A stretch of 64,000 nt of DNA from Anaerolineales bacterium (GCA_016789365.1 JAEURH010000004.1:1-64000); one strand, 5' to 3'; numbered from the stretch's first letter, positions 1 through 9,054 are shown. Numbers and translations are program-made. Notes: generated by a model not told the origin, from the letters alone.

Positions 1-1
1 T

Positions 2-226
2 ATTGCTGATAAAAAGATAACCAAATTATTCTCAAAAGACTTACAACTCATTAATTTATGGAACCTAGATACATCAGAAATTATCTGGCGACCAGACTCG
101 TTAGGCGCATTTTTATTAACGAATGAAAAAATATTTTATTCATCCATCCGTGATAGAGAACCAATATTGATAGAAGATTGCGTACCTAATTATTGCTCTA
201 TTAATGATTACATCTGGCTTCCTTAA
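2..226 (+). CDS. C-terminal fragment of a beta-propeller-like protein (5' end outside window)
   Basis: An open frame runs in from the left edge and stops with TAA at 224-226, giving about 74 residues that end in Asp-Tyr-Ile-Trp-Leu-Pro. The short strand-like pattern (IIWRPDSLGAFLLT, then IFYSSIRD) and the terminal IWLP resemble the last blade of the TolB/WD40-type propeller in the TIR protein at 9195-11087, which also ends in IWLP. It is probably a related surface or sensor protein, but only the tail is visible and no catalytic motif is present. The reading frame is certain; the family call is an inference. Confidence 0.6.
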   Translation: MADKKITKLFSKDLQLINLWNLDTSEIIWRPDSLGAFLLTNEKIFYSSIRDREPILIEDCVPNYCSINDYIWLP

Positions 227-265
227 CTTCACAATCTGTTAATTTTGCAGGAGTATAATTAAAAC

Positions 266-940
266 ATGGCAACAAACATTCCTCCTGCAATTGCCAAAAT
301 TGCACTAGATGGAAATCTGACACCACGTCAAATGCGGCGGATTATCATTGATATGGTATTGCGAAATGGAAAATCTGGCACAGGGAGTGCTCACGAATTT
401 ATGCACAGGAGAACAGCAATGAATCCATGGCCCGACTTACGCCCTATATTAAAAGATGTTGAATGGGCAATCGTTGGTGGAGTTGCAACTCGCGCCTACA
501 TGCCTGAACGTATGACCAAAGATTTAGATATTTTAGTCCATGAAAAAGATGGCGAAGCAGTCATTAAATCACTAGAAGGGGCAGGTTATCGCATCGCTTC
601 TAAGTTAGCAATACCTGGTTATTTAATGCTTTCGCCTGACGGAACAGAGGTAGATGTAATTTTTGGTAATTATCGCTGGCTTAAGAAAGCATTATCAGAT
701 TTAGGTAAAGACCCAGCAGGATACCCTGTCTTAAAACTACCTTATCTGGTTATGATGAAAATGAATGCACAACGTGTACGTGATATTGGTGATTTAGGAA
801 CCATGCTTGGTTGGGCTTCTGACTCAGACCTTGATGAAGTGCGTGCTGTTATACGGGAGTTTGCTCCCGAAGATTTAGATGATTTGGAATCGCTCATTTT
901 TATTGGTAAAAAAGAAAAAGATTTTCCAGCAGATAATTAA
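266..940 (+). CDS. Nucleotidyltransferase-fold protein (AbiEii/DUF6036-like)
   Basis: This 224-residue protein carries the minimal nucleotidyltransferase signature: a GG motif (AIVGGVATRAY, about residues 69-79) followed by TKDLDILV with the two metal-binding aspartates, and a third acidic strand (TEVDVIFG, about 128-135). A candidate ribosome site (GCAGGAG, from about 247) lies a little over ten bases before the ATG. Proteins of this fold act as toxins, antitoxin-modifying enzymes or stand-alone NMP transferases. No HEPN partner or antitoxin gene is adjacent, and a strong terminator follows directly, so it appears monocistronic. Its substrate cannot be told from the sequence. Confidence 0.7.
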   Translation: MATNIPPAIAKIALDGNLTPRQMRRIIIDMVLRNGKSGTGSAHEFMHRRTAMNPWPDLRPILKDVEWAIVGGVATRAYMPERMTKDLDILVHEKDGEAVIKSLEGAGYRIASKLAIPGYLMLSPDGTEVDVIFGNYRWLKKALSDLGKDPAGYPVLKLPYLVMMKMNAQRVRDIGDLGTMLGWASDSDLDEVRAVIREFAPEDLDDLESLIFIGKKEKDFPADN

Positions 941-942
941 TC

Positions 943-976
943 AAAAAATCCGAAGTCTAAGAGACTTCGGATTTTT
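943..976. terminator. Bidirectional intrinsic terminator
   Basis: A 12-bp perfect stem (AATCCGAAGTCT / AGACTTCGGATT) with a 3-nt loop is flanked by an A-run on one side and a T-run on the other. It can serve the nucleotidyltransferase gene on the plus strand and the convergent dnaG-rpoD unit on the minus strand. Confidence 0.85.
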
Positions 977-992
977 ATTTCTCCAACAAATA

Positions 993-1011
993 GTCAGGCT
1001 AAAAGCCTGAC
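993..1011. repeat. Short palindrome of intergenic-repeat type
   Basis: GTCAGGCT-AAA-AGCCTGAC forms an 8-bp hairpin followed by CTACAAATA. It has no T-run, so it is not a terminator. The composition resembles small dispersed palindromes; no second copy was found in this window. Confidence 0.45.
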
Positions 1012-1037
1012 CTACAAATATTTTCATACTTCCCAAA

Positions 1038-2609
1038 TCAATCCCCCAAATAATCTCTCAACTCTCTACTCTTAGATGGGTGGCGTAATTTTCTCAATGC
1101 TTTTGCTTCAATTTGGCGGACGCGCTCACGAGTCACATCAAAGAAGCGACTGACTTCTTCGAGGGTGTGTTCTTTGCCGTCCCGAAGCCCAAAGCGTAAT
1201 TCGAGCACATCTCTTTCCCTGTCTGTAAGTGAAGCGAGGGCGAGTTGAATTTGCTTGCGGAGCATTTCACGCGAGGCGGCATCCATGGGCGAAGGCGCAT
1301 CTACATCTTCAATAAAATCACCTAAGGCACTGGATTCATCATCACCGACGGGACCTTCTAACGAAACAGTTTCTTCAGCAGAACGCAAAGCGCGAGTCAC
1401 TTTTTGTGAGGCGACATCTAACCTTCTTTGCAATTCATCGTTCACGGGTTGATTCTCAGCATGGGCTTTGAAAATTTCTTGCACATCTGATGCAGAAAGA
1501 TAACCAACTTCAAGCGCAAGTTCTTCATTGCTTGGGTTGCGACCTAATGTTTGTGTGAGGTGACGTTGGGCGCGTAAAATTCTTGAAATGGATTCAAACA
1601 AATGCACAGGAATGCGAATCGTGCGGGCTTGTTCGGCGATGGAACGATTAATAGATTGACGAATCCACCAAGTGGCGTAGGTGCTGAATTTGAATCCACG
1701 ACGCGGGTCAAATTTATTGATGGCACGTAATAAACCTATGTTGCCTTCTTGAATTAAATCTAACAATGGAATGCCACGACCTAAATATCTTTTTGCCACG
1801 CTGACGACTAAACGTAAATTTGCGCGAATGAGTGCTTGGTTTGCATCTTTGGCGCGTTCTTGAATATTATTCATTTCACTTAATAATTCTTCATCAGAAC
1901 ATAAATTTCGATACAGGGTGCGTTGTGATGGAAATGATTTTTCTTCACGAACATGTTTTTGCAACCACTCGGCATATTTCAATGGAAGCATATGCAATGC
2001 CAGAAAAACGCTATACGCATGGCGGGCAAGGTTATCCCACAAATGGTCAACGCCCCAGTGACCATTATCAAGATAAGTGCGTAAATAAGATGGCGAATCA
2101 ATTTCCCACCCAGCATGAAGCGTTTGTGCATCTGAAATCAATTTTGATAAATCAGGAAGTTCATGGTCGAGGCGTTCGGCATCTTCAATTAATCTATCCC
2201 ACGAGGTGAGCATTTCAGAAACGAGCGAATGATAAATGGAAGCCGCCAGTGAAACACCTTTGCGTTGTTTTAATTTGTTGAGCGTTTCAATGAGGCGATT
2301 GGCTTCGATTAAAGTTGCAAGGCGAAATTCACTATCAGCATCCAATAATTTAACTTGACCAATCTCGCGCAAATACAAACGGACAGGGTCTTCATGGTCA
2401 GTGGTTTCGTGAGTGGGGATGATTAACGTATCTTCAAGGTCTTCGGCTTGATTCGCCAAAATAGATTCATCAGGTTCGAGGAAATCATCATCCACAAGGT
2501 GAGACGGCAGAGGTTTATCTTCTGCAAGCGATTCTAAAACATGATGAACCGAAAGCGGTTTGCTTTTCGGTTCGTGATTTCCTGTTTTTGGTTTGTTTTT
2601 TGCCGACAT
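1038..2609 (-). CDS. rpoD: RNA polymerase primary sigma factor (sigma-70/SigA)
   Basis: The 523-residue product is the housekeeping sigma factor that directs RNA polymerase to -35/-10 promoters. Region 1.2 ([16 protein letters not shown]), a long non-conserved insert, region 2 ([16 protein letters not shown] through [15 protein letters not shown]), region 3, and region 4.2 with its helix-turn-helix ([20 protein letters not shown]) are all intact. I place the start at 2609 because GGAG lies 7 bases upstream; the reading could extend 11 codons further, but that ATG has no ribosome site. It follows dnaG at about 100 bp on the same strand, the classical primase-sigma arrangement of the macromolecular synthesis operon. 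A palindromic repeat lies between the two genes. Confidence 0.97.
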   Translation of the reverse strand: MSAKNKPKTGNHEPKSKPLSVHHVLESLAEDKPLPSHLVDDDFLEPDESILANQAEDLEDTLIIPTHETTDHEDPVRLYLREIGQVKLLDADSEFRLATLIEANRLIETLNKLKQRKGVSLAASIYHSLVSEMLTSWDRLIEDAERLDHELPDLSKLISDAQTLHAGWEIDSPSYLRTYLDNGHWGVDHLWDNLARHAYSVFLALHMLPLKYAEWLQKHVREEKSFPSQRTLYRNLCSDEELLSEMNNIQERAKDANQALIRANLRLVVSVAKRYLGRGIPLLDLIQEGNIGLLRAINKFDPRRGFKFSTYATWWIRQSINRSIAEQARTIRIPVHLFESISRILRAQRHLTQTLGRNPSNEELALEVGYLSASDVQEIFKAHAENQPVNDELQRRLDVASQKVTRALRSAEETVSLEGPVGDDESSALGDFIEDVDAPSPMDAASREMLRKQIQLALASLTDRERDVLELRFGLRDGKEHTLEEVSRFFDVTRERVRQIEAKALRKLRHPSKSRELRDYLGD

Positions 2610-2670
2610 TCTTTTTCTCCACGAGGCTGTACTTAACAACACTCAAACCCTGCGATAGTATCAAAACCCT

Positions 2671-2736
2671 GCCGCGAATTTCGCTAATTCACGCGGATTT
2701 TTAAATCAATTAGCGAAAATTCGCGTTATTCGCGGC
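2671..2736. repeat. Palindromic intergenic element between dnaG and rpoD
   Basis: The segment begins GCCGCGAATTTCGCTAATT and ends AATTCGCGTTATTCGCGGC; the arms are largely complementary and would fold into a long imperfect hairpin in the dnaG-rpoD transcript. The CGCGAATTTCGC type of sequence is a recurrent dispersed repeat in environmental genomes (recollection, not searched). A related non-palindromic stretch (GCCACGAGTTTCGCGGATTT) is at 62314-62333. Confidence 0.65.
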
Positions 2737-2743
2737 TAAAAAA

Positions 2744-4642
2744 TTATTGACGTTTTACAATTTTCCTTTTTGCCAAATCTAAACTTCGCAACAAACGCGT
2801 AAACTGCATGGCTTGTTCTTGATACAACTTGATATTCGCGCCACCTTGCGTTTCATCATCCTCTTGCATAAAACGCAACTGATTCACATTCGATGTAGCG
2901 TGCGTTCGTCGTAAATCCAAAAATCTATTTAACAAATCTTCCAACAATTTATCATCATACGTCTTTTCAATTTTTTCTGTTTGAGATAACAAATCATTCG
3001 CAAGCGGGGTCAACGCTTCGGGCAAATGACTCATCAAATAATTTTGATGTTCTTTTTCATCCTGCTCAACAGCGAGTCTCAAAACGCCAAACAACAATTG
3101 ATGGTCTGTATATTCAAAATCTTCCACAGCCAACGGGCTTAGCCCAAACTCTTCCAACTTTCTATCCAAACGATACAACAACTCAGGTTTTTTCAACAAT
3201 GTTCCTAAGCAATATGATTCAATTTTTATTCTTGGATTAACTGCCGCGACAACGGCTTCTATCTTTTGATTTGTTTCTTCGCCACGCGGCTTGCGCCTCA
3301 TTACTTGAGGGCGAGCTGTTGTGCTAGCCAAAGCCGATTCATTAACCTTCAACATCCGCGCCAACGCCTGACGATATGTATCACGTTCTAACGGGTTGCC
3401 AATATCATCAATCAAAGGCAATATTTGCGCCGCAATTTGATTCTTAACTTTCGGGTCATTTAAGTTTTGACCCGCCGCCAAAGAATCCATCACATGCGTC
3501 ACAATTGGTTTGGCATTTTCAATTAATGTTTTCCATTCATCTTTATCACGCGCCACAATTTCATCTGGGTCTAAATCATCAGGAATAGATGCAACGCGTA
3601 AATCCGCTTGCAGACGGGATTCATTTCTTAATAATCCGCGTGCATCAAAAGCGAGTTCGCCTTCTTTATCCATAGCGGAGCGTGCGGCATCGAGTCCGCG
3701 TAATACTGCTTTTTGACCTGCCACGTCAGGGTCAAGTGCTAAAACAATTTTTCTTGTATATTTTTTCAGCAAACGCAATTGGTCTTCGGTCAATGCTGTT
3801 CCCATTGGCGAGACGACATTTTCATAGCCTGCTTGATGCAAAGCAATGACATCCAAATAACCTTCTACAATCACAGCTTGGTCAGCGACACGTATGGGCT
3901 TGCGAGCTCTATCTAGTCCATAGAGCAGGCGTCCCTTAGAGAAAAGAGGCGTTTCGGGGCTATTCAAAAATTTTGGAATATCGTCAGGGTCAACAATGCG
4001 CGCACCGAATCCAGTCATGCGACCTTGTTCATCTCGAATCGGAATCATGATTCGATTTCTGAAACGGTCAAAAACTTTTCCATCTTCCCGTTCAGATAAC
4101 ATGCCCGAATTAATTAAATCTTGTTCGGAATAACCTTTTGCAGAAAAATGTTTTAGAAAATTATCATAACCAGCAGGCGCATAGCCCAAACCAAAAGTTT
4201 CAATAGTGGATTCAGTTAATCCACGTTTATCTTTTAAGTAGTTAAAAATATTTTTGTTATTAAATAAATGACTGCGATAGTAAATGATTGAGTCTTCTAA
4301 AAGTTTGCGGAGATTTTCATAAGCCTCTTTTTGCTCTGGCGTTTCGCGTGTGTATTCTTTAATTTCCACGCCAGCACGCAAAGCAAGTTTTTGCATCGCT
4401 TCTTTGAAGTCAATGCTTTCGCGCTTCATCACAAACTTAAAAATATCTCCGCCTTCATTGCATTGACCAAAGCAACGCCACGTTCCCGTTTCGGGCCAGA
4501 CTACAAACGCAGGCGTTTTTTTATTATCATGAAATGGACAAAAGCCTGTGTAATTTTTGCCAGCATGGCGTAACTTGACTCCCGCTTCGGAGACAAGGTC
4601 AACAATATCAATTTTGGATTTTATTTCATCAAGGGTGGACAT
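2744..4642 (-). CDS. dnaG: DNA primase DnaG
   Basis: The 632-residue protein makes RNA primers for replication. It has the N-terminal CHC2 zinc finger (FCPFH near residues 34-38 and RCFGQC near 56-61), the primase catalytic core and the TOPRIM signature (VIVEGYLDVIAL, then LALDPDVAGQKA). The C-terminal third is less conserved and would hold the helicase-binding domain. Length is normal for the family. It is upstream of rpoD on the same strand. A TATAAT -10 box lies at 4695-4700, with a short-period repeat (4649-4690) filling its 5' leader. Confidence 0.96.
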   Translation of the reverse strand: MSTLDEIKSKIDIVDLVSEAGVKLRHAGKNYTGFCPFHDNKKTPAFVVWPETGTWRCFGQCNEGGDIFKFVMKRESIDFKEAMQKLALRAGVEIKEYTRETPEQKEAYENLRKLLEDSIIYYRSHLFNNKNIFNYLKDKRGLTESTIETFGLGYAPAGYDNFLKHFSAKGYSEQDLINSGMLSEREDGKVFDRFRNRIMIPIRDEQGRMTGFGARIVDPDDIPKFLNSPETPLFSKGRLLYGLDRARKPIRVADQAVIVEGYLDVIALHQAGYENVVSPMGTALTEDQLRLLKKYTRKIVLALDPDVAGQKAVLRGLDAARSAMDKEGELAFDARGLLRNESRLQADLRVASIPDDLDPDEIVARDKDEWKTLIENAKPIVTHVMDSLAAGQNLNDPKVKNQIAAQILPLIDDIGNPLERDTYRQALARMLKVNESALASTTARPQVMRRKPRGEETNQKIEAVVAAVNPRIKIESYCLGTLLKKPELLYRLDRKLEEFGLSPLAVEDFEYTDHQLLFGVLRLAVEQDEKEHQNYLMSHLPEALTPLANDLLSQTEKIEKTYDDKLLEDLLNRFLDLRRTHATSNVNQLRFMQEDDETQGGANIKLYQEQAMQFTRLLRSLDLAKRKIVKRQ

Positions 4643-4648
4643 GGGTTA

Positions 4649-4690
4649 GGTACACAAGTATACAAGTAAACAGGTATATAGGTAGAGTGA
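4649..4690. repeat. Short-period repeat, ACAAGTA/ACAGGTA type
   Basis: Degenerate 9-10 nt units (TACACAAGTA, TACAAGTAAA, CAGGTATATA, GGTAGAG) run in tandem and are followed by TGATTGA. The same units and the same AGTGATTGA tail recur inside the coding sequence at 37813-37851, and a shorter copy is at 33102-33123. Here it makes up most of the dnaG 5' leader. Confidence 0.6.
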
Positions 4691-4694
4691 TTGA

Positions 4695-4700
4695 ATTATA
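4695..4700 (-). promoter_or_regulatory. -10 box of the dnaG-rpoD promoter
   Basis: TATAAT on the minus strand, about 52 bases before the dnaG start. No convincing -35 hexamer is visible 16-18 bases upstream; the hairpin repeat of 4724-4776 begins just beyond it. Confidence 0.5.
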
Positions 4701-4723
4701 GACGGGTTTTGTTGGTATGGGGA

Positions 4724-4776
4724 GTGCGTCGCGCTTTTTAAGTGAGTAAATATTTTCAAAAGAAAGCGCGACGCAC
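4724..4776. repeat. GTGCGTCGC hairpin element, copy 1 of 4
   Basis: Perfect 14-bp inverted arms (GTGCGTCGCGCTTT / AAAGCGCGACGCAC) enclose a 25-nt AT-rich loop. Three more elements with the same arm core and unrelated loops lie at 16053-16141, 20773-20825 and 38110-38162. All four are intergenic. Confidence 0.85.
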
Positions 4777-4794
4777 CCATCGCTTAAATTAAAA

Positions 4795-4818
4795 CAGGGC
4801 AATCCATAGATTGCCCTG
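4795..4818 (-). terminator. Intrinsic terminator of the 84-residue membrane protein gene
   Basis: A 10-bp perfect stem (CAGGGCAATC / GATTGCCCTG) with a CATA loop is followed on the minus strand by TTTTAATTT. Confidence 0.85.
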
Positions 4819-4835
4819 CATCATTAAATTATATT

Positions 4836-5090
4836 TTACAAATCGCTGGAGTTATCGCCTTCTTTTTCGCATCCGCCACGACCTTCGCTTTCAGGTGCAG
4901 GGTATGTTTGCAATTCAGGCTGAGCGGATTCTTTCTTCAATGGATTCACCACTGAGCCATTTAACATATACATTCCCAAACTATCTTGGCGCGCCACTGT
5001 TGCTGATAAGGCTTGCACGCTGAAATACACGCCAGCAACAATCACAAGACTGATAACGAGAGCAATAGCAAAACGGGTCAATTTAGACAT
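4836..5090 (-). CDS. Small single-pass membrane or exported protein, unknown function
   Basis: The 84-residue product starts with a short basic segment and one hydrophobic helix (about residues 7-28, FAIALVISLVIVAGVYFSV), followed by a polar, acidic tail rich in Pro, Gly and Glu. AAGGAG lies 9 bases before the ATG, and the gene has its own terminator, so it is almost certainly expressed. It could be anchored in the membrane or cleaved after the Ala-rich end of the helix. I recognise no family. It lies downstream of glyQS but is separated from it by a terminator. Confidence 0.7.
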   Translation of the reverse strand: MSKLTRFAIALVISLVIVAGVYFSVQALSATVARQDSLGMYMLNGSVVNPLKKESAQPELQTYPAPESEGRGGCEKEGDNSSDL

Positions 5091-5135
5091 AGTATCTTCT
5101 CCTTAATATATACGAAACGATACACGGCTTAAAAA

Positions 5136-5164
5136 AATCTCCACACCTAAACGATGTGGAGATT
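5136..5164 (-). terminator. Intrinsic terminator of glyQS
   Basis: A 10-bp stem (AATCTCCACA / TGTGGAGATT) with a 9-nt loop is followed on the minus strand by a run of seven T. Confidence 0.88.
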
Positions 5165-5210
5165 ATACACAAGTGTTTTGGGTTTGAAAAAATACTTATA
5201 AAACCCTAAT

Positions 5211-8174
5211 TTAGAAACCTTCCAACTTACTCAAATCCGCAATGCCATTTGAAAGCGAGGAAATTTTTTGCAACAAGCCCAAGCGGTTTTCTTTTAATTT
5301 ATTATCTTCCGCCATTACCATTACTTTGTCAAAAAAGTTGTTGATAGATGGAATAAGTTTGACAACAATTTCTAACATTTCATTGACCGACGACGGCTGA
5401 CCGCTGACGGAAGATTTAATTAATTTGTATAATTCTTTTTCTTCTGCTTCTACTAAAATCTTTTCATCAATCTTCGTCTGCGGTCTATCGTCTGCGGTCT
5501 TTGATTTTAAGATTCGCACACAACGAGCAAATCCATCCAAAATAGATGACCAGTCATCACGCTTCACCCAAGCGGATAATTGTTTCACCGCTTCAGCCGA
5601 TGCCGCAGGGTTAGCGGATTGCTCCGCAAGCACGGCTTCGACGACATCATGTTTGTAGTTTTCTTTTAAGACAACAGACAAACGTCCTGCAATAAAATCT
5701 AAAATTTGATTTTGTATTTCATCATCAACTTTAATCGGCTGAGTCTTCGCAGATTTTTTGACAGCATCTGATAAATCAAAATCAATGTTATGTTCAATCA
5801 AAGGTTGCACAACGCCGATTGCAGCACGACGTAAACCAAACGGGTCTTTTGCACCTGTTGGAGCAAGCCCAGCGGCAAATAAACCAACCAATGAATCAAT
5901 TCTATCTGCTAATGCAATTGCTAAACCAATTTTTGTTTGTGGAACAGTTTGATATTGCTCACCAATGGCTGTCGCTACATCTTCTTGTTCACCGCTTCGT
6001 AAAGCATATTCACCACCAATGATTCCTTGAAGGGATGTCATTTCAGTGACCATTTGAGTGACGAGGTCGGCTTTCATCAAAAATGCGGCACGTTGCGTAT
6101 TGCGTAATTCGTAATCCGTAATTGAAAGCATTGGCGCAATTTCATTAACTAACTTTTCGATTCTTTCCGATTTATCCAACATCGAACCGAGTTTGGTGTG
6201 AAAAGTTAATGTCGAAAGTTTAGGGCGATATTCTTCGAGTTTCAACTTCACATCTTCACGAACAAAGAAATTTGCATCTGCGAAACGTGCTCCGAGAACA
6301 TGTTCATTACCTTCGCGTACGGTATCCACGCCAATATCGTCGCCATTACGTATGGCAACAAAGTGCGCAAGTAATTTTCCATTTTTCTGGACTGGAAAAT
6401 AACGTTGATGTTTCTTCATTACCGAAATCAAAACATCACGTGGTAATTCCAAAAATTCTTGATTGAAACCTCCCATCACAGCCGTTGGCATTTCGACGAG
6501 ATTAGCGACTTCACTTAACAAACCGTCTTCGATAATCGCTTCGCCACCCACTAAAGATGCGGCTTGTTTAACTTGTTCAATAATTGAATTTTTTCTTTCT
6601 TCCTTATCCAAAACGATTCCCGATTCCCGAATCACATCCATATATTTTTCAGCAGAAGGGATTTTGATTTCAGGAGAATCGTAAGGGCGAAGTCCGCGAG
6701 AAGTGTTGCTTGAAACGACTCCTGCATATTCAAATGGAATAACTGTATCGCCGAGTAATGCCACAATCCAACGAATTGGACGAGAGAAGGAAACACCTGA
6801 ATCATTCCATTTCATTGATTTTTCAAATTTGATACTTTCAATTAACTTGGGTAATGCTTCTACCAAAACTTCTGGAGTTGGTTTACCTTTTTGCTTCACT
6901 ACAGCAAAGACGTATTTACCACCGCCTTCTTCGCGGATTTCTAAGGCAGATGGGTCAATATTATTTTTCTTGGCAAAACCTAAACCTGCTTGTGTGGGTT
7001 TACCATCTTTGTCTATGGCTTTATCTGCGGGCGGACCTTTGACAATCTCTCCACGGTCTGGCTGGTTGGGAGATAAAGAGTCAATTGAAACAGTCAACCT
7101 GCGTGGGGTAGTAAAGATGCGTATGTCTTTATGGTCAAGATGAAGTTCATCTAAGAGTTGCGGGATATAAGTAACGAGATGCGAGTAAGCAGTGTCAACA
7201 TCGTTTGCTGGTAATTCTTCAGTTCCGATTTCCAAAAGAAATGACCGCTGACCGCTGACTGCTGACAGAGTTGGTTTAGCGGTCTGTGGTCGGTTGTCGG
7301 CGGTCTTTAGTAATGGATACTCTAACTGCTTTCGTTGCTCGCTATAACTTTCCGCAACCCGTTTAGCAAGTTCGCGCATGCGACGGAAAAATGCCTGACG
7401 TTCTGCAACCGAAATTGCACCGCGTGTATCGAGCACGTTGAACATGTGCGAACATTTCAAAACATAATCATGCGCAGGGACAATCAGACCTTGCGCGAGA
7501 CAAGCATCGGCTTCGGCAGAAAATAAATCATACATCTTGCGGATGCGGTCAACATCGGCAGTTTCAAAATAATATTTGGAATGTTCAAATTCTTCTTGAC
7601 GGCGAATTTCACCATAAGTAACGCCCGCGCCATATTCTTCATCCCAAATTGCTTTGGCATTGTTGAGCGCAATTAAAATTCTTTCAAGCCCGTATGTGAT
7701 TTCAACAGAGACGGGGTCAAGCGCAACGCCACCCATTTGTTGAAAATATGTGAACTGCGTAATTTCCTGACCATCCAACCAAACTTCCCAACCCAAACCC
7801 CATGCAGAAATAGCTGGCTGTTCCCAGTTATCTTCGACAAAACGAATGTCATGCTGACGTGGGTCAATGCCCAATGCTTTCAACGATTCAAGATACAACT
7901 CTTGCGGGTTGCCAGGGTCGGGTTTGAGAATCACTTGAAATTGGGTATGCAACTGAAAGCGATTTGGGTTTTCACCATACCGCCCATCATCAGGTCTTAC
8001 GGATGGTTCGACATACGCCACATTCCACGGTTCGGGTCCGAGCACGCGTAAAAATGTAGCAGGGTTCATCGTGCCTGCACCTACTTGGGTGTAATACGGC
8101 TGTGTGATTAAGCATCCGTGCGATGCCCAGAAGTCTTGTAGTTTGAGGATGATGGATTGGAAAGAGGAAGGCAT
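5211..8174 (-). CDS. glyQS: Glycyl-tRNA synthetase, alpha and beta subunits fused
   Basis: One 987-residue chain joins the alpha subunit (residues 1 to about 285: [17 protein letters not shown], the [12 protein letters not shown] loop and [14 protein letters not shown] are class II glycyl signatures) to the beta subunit, which begins [12 protein letters not shown] near 312. Bacterial GlyRS of this type is usually two proteins (alpha2beta2); fused forms are known. The linker (about 287-311) and two C-terminal segments (about 890-901 and 918-930) are encoded by repeat-like DNA of the CGGTCTGTGGTC type and look like in-frame intrusions. ATG 8174 is chosen because it opens the conserved alpha domain. 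The promoter -10 is at 8217-8222, and a terminator follows at 5136-5164. Confidence 0.95.
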   Translation of the reverse strand: MPSSFQSIILKLQDFWASHGCLITQPYYTQVGAGTMNPATFLRVLGPEPWNVAYVEPSVRPDDGRYGENPNRFQLHTQFQVILKPDPGNPQELYLESLKALGIDPRQHDIRFVEDNWEQPAISAWGLGWEVWLDGQEITQFTYFQQMGGVALDPVSVEITYGLERILIALNNAKAIWDEEYGAGVTYGEIRRQEEFEHSKYYFETADVDRIRKMYDLFSAEADACLAQGLIVPAHDYVLKCSHMFNVLDTRGAISVAERQAFFRRMRELAKRVAESYSEQRKQLEYPLLKTADNRPQTAKPTLSAVSGQRSFLLEIGTEELPANDVDTAYSHLVTYIPQLLDELHLDHKDIRIFTTPRRLTVSIDSLSPNQPDRGEIVKGPPADKAIDKDGKPTQAGLGFAKKNNIDPSALEIREEGGGKYVFAVVKQKGKPTPEVLVEALPKLIESIKFEKSMKWNDSGVSFSRPIRWIVALLGDTVIPFEYAGVVSSNTSRGLRPYDSPEIKIPSAEKYMDVIRESGIVLDKEERKNSIIEQVKQAASLVGGEAIIEDGLLSEVANLVEMPTAVMGGFNQEFLELPRDVLISVMKKHQRYFPVQKNGKLLAHFVAIRNGDDIGVDTVREGNEHVLGARFADANFFVREDVKLKLEEYRPKLSTLTFHTKLGSMLDKSERIEKLVNEIAPMLSITDYELRNTQRAAFLMKADLVTQMVTEMTSLQGIIGGEYALRSGEQEDVATAIGEQYQTVPQTKIGLAIALADRIDSLVGLFAAGLAPTGAKDPFGLRRAAIGVVQPLIEHNIDFDLSDAVKKSAKTQPIKVDDEIQNQILDFIAGRLSVVLKENYKHDVVEAVLAEQSANPAASAEAVKQLSAWVKRDDWSSILDGFARCVRILKSKTADDRPQTKIDEKILVEAEEKELYKLIKSSVSGQPSSVNEMLEIVVKLIPSINNFFDKVMVMAEDNKLKENRLGLLQKISSLSNGIADLSKLEGF
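5384..5411. repeat. Repeat-like segment inside glyQS (C-terminal site)
   Basis: GACCGACGACGGCTGACCGC continuing GCTGACGG resembles the GACCGCTGAC half of the elements at 7242-7306 and 36486-36531. It encodes the [12 protein letters not shown] stretch near residues 918-930 in frame. Confidence 0.5.
5475..5502. repeat. Repeat-like segment inside glyQS (second C-terminal site)
   Basis: CGTCTGCGGTCTATCGTCTG followed by CGGTCTTT is a tandem of the GTCTGCGGTC unit. It encodes KTADDRPQT, nearly the same peptide as KTADNRPQT in the alpha-beta linker. Confidence 0.55.
7242..7306. repeat. Palindromic repeat forming the GlyQS alpha-beta linker
   Basis: GACCGCTGACCGCTGACTGC on the left and GCGGTCTGTGGTCGG...GCGGTC on the right form an imperfect inverted repeat that matches the intergenic element at 36486-36531. 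It is read in frame and encodes [20 protein letters not shown], a polar linker between the two synthetase subunits. Confidence 0.6.
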
Positions 8175-8175
8175 A

Positions 8176-8202
8176 GTTATCAGTTTTCAGTAATCAGTTT
8201 TG
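8176..8202. repeat. Short-period repeat, TCAGTTTTCAGTAATCAG type
   Basis: TTATCAGTTTTCAGTAATCA, continuing GTTTT, lies in the glyQS 5' leader. A similar stretch in the other orientation (ACTGAATACCGAATACTGAA) is at 33197-33229, just before the uvrD start. Confidence 0.45.
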
Positions 8203-8216
8203 GATTGCGAGATGAG

Positions 8217-8222
8217 ATTATA
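8217..8222 (-). promoter_or_regulatory. -10 box of glyQS in an ATCAGGTATAAT context
   Basis: TATAAT preceded by ATCAGG on the minus strand, 42 bases before the start codon. The same 12-mer precedes the DUF433 gene (9055-9066) and near-identical ones precede the permuted oppA and the RidA gene. No good -35 is seen here, which fits an extended -10 promoter. Confidence 0.5.
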
Positions 8223-8249
8223 CCTGATTGGAAAGTGGAAAGTAGAAAA

Positions 8250-8285
8250 AAAGACGACTTGCCTTTGGTGCTGGCTGTCGTCTTT
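8250..8285 (-). terminator. Intrinsic terminator of the DUF433-DUF5615 pair
   Basis: Outer arms AAAGACGAC / GTCGTCTTT, with a partial inner stem (GCC/GGC), are flanked by A and T runs. It lies downstream of the DUF5615 gene on the minus strand. Confidence 0.7.
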
Positions 8286-8306
8286 TTTTCGCTTCGGATT
8301 TAAGGG
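8286..8306. repeat. 21-bp direct repeat bounding the toxin-antitoxin unit (copy 1)
   Basis: The sequence TTTTCGCTTCGGATTTAAGG plus one further G is repeated exactly at 9103-9123. The two copies enclose the DUF433/DUF5615 genes and their -10 box. Confidence 0.8.
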
Positions 8307-8353
8307 AGAGTTGGTTCTTGTTTCTTGAAATTTTTTCTTTGCTGATTTTTTAT

Positions 8354-8701
8354 TTATAACGGCAAATATATGACTTGATTTTCAACTTCTTTCAAATCCG
8401 CACTTTTGGCAATGATTTCTAAATCTTGCACGCACACGCCAATGGTCACACGCAATTGATGAGCATACACAACACCCGAAAAAGGTTTGTTCACACGCTG
8501 ACATTTCGCGGCTTCTTCTAACAAATCATCATCCTGCGTGAATAAAAGGCGTTTTAATTCATGCGCTCGTTCAAGAAGTTGAGCATCATCTATTTGTTCT
8601 GCGCCGTCTTCATAAGCAGTCAGCACATCCACACCCCGCAAGCGTAAACCTGTCGTTATCGCTTTTGGAACATGATGGTCCATATAAAGCGAAACGGTCA
8701 T
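8354..8701 (-). CDS. DUF5615 PIN-like protein, probable toxin of a toxin-antitoxin pair
   Basis: The 115-residue protein begins with a hydrophobic strand ending in an acidic residue (VSLYMDHHVP) and has a later TQDDDLLEEA acidic block. Both are typical of DUF5615, a reduced PIN-nuclease-like fold. Such proteins are usually encoded directly after a DUF433 gene, as here: the ATG at 8701 abuts the DUF433 stop with no gap. By family analogy it would be a ribonuclease-type toxin, though activity is not proven for most members. Confidence 0.75.
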   Translation of the reverse strand: MTVSLYMDHHVPKAITTGLRLRGVDVLTAYEDGAEQIDDAQLLERAHELKRLLFTQDDDLLEEAAKCQRVNKPFSGVVYAHQLRVTIGVCVQDLEIIAKSADLKEVENQVIYLPL

Positions 8702-9013
8702 CTAAACCAGCCCTTTACCTCGCAAGCGTTTCACAAGCGCAGACTCTGGCATTGATTTTTTAATTTTATCCGCCTTACGAATTCGACCTTCAATATCCGC
8801 ATCTAATTCTTCCTGATGGTCCCAGTAATAAGCCAACGCCGAATAAATTTGTCCAAACGTCAAGTAAGGAAATTGCTCGCGTAACTCATCTGCGCTCCAA
8901 CCATAAGCCGCTTGTGCCAGCACAAGTTCCACTACTTTCATCGTTGTACCTTCAATTACAGGTACGCGAGCGTTATTGAGAATAATATGTTCATAACGGG
9001 TTTCTGCAAGCAT
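8702..9013 (-). CDS. DUF433 protein, probable antitoxin partner
   Basis: The 103-residue protein contains the DUF433 pattern: an N-terminal strand pair, then VVELVLAQAAYGWSADELREQFPYLTFGQIYSALAYYWDHQEE, a winged-helix-like core (about residues 27-70). GGAGAAAG lies in front of the ATG. It is the first gene of a two-gene operon with the DUF5615 gene. It probably neutralises its partner and may bind its own promoter. Confidence 0.75.
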   Translation of the reverse strand: MLAETRYEHIILNNARVPVIEGTTMKVVELVLAQAAYGWSADELREQFPYLTFGQIYSALAYYWDHQEELDADIEGRIRKADKIKKSMPESALVKRLRGKGLV

Positions 9014-9054
9014 AGCCTTTCTCCGAATTACAAATAACGTTTTACGATTGTGAA

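Noticed and set aside
1832..2209. 125-residue open frame opposite rpoD
   Set aside because: It lies wholly antisense to conserved sigma-factor sequence and shows no independent coding signal.
6703..7143. 146-residue open frame opposite glyQS
   Set aside because: It is a shadow of the conserved GlyS beta region, with no ribosome site or family resemblance.
5211..8174. GlyQS fusion as a lost stop codon or sequencing error
   Set aside because: The join is a proper in-frame linker of about 25 residues, and fused GlyQS proteins are known, so a natural fusion is the simpler reading.
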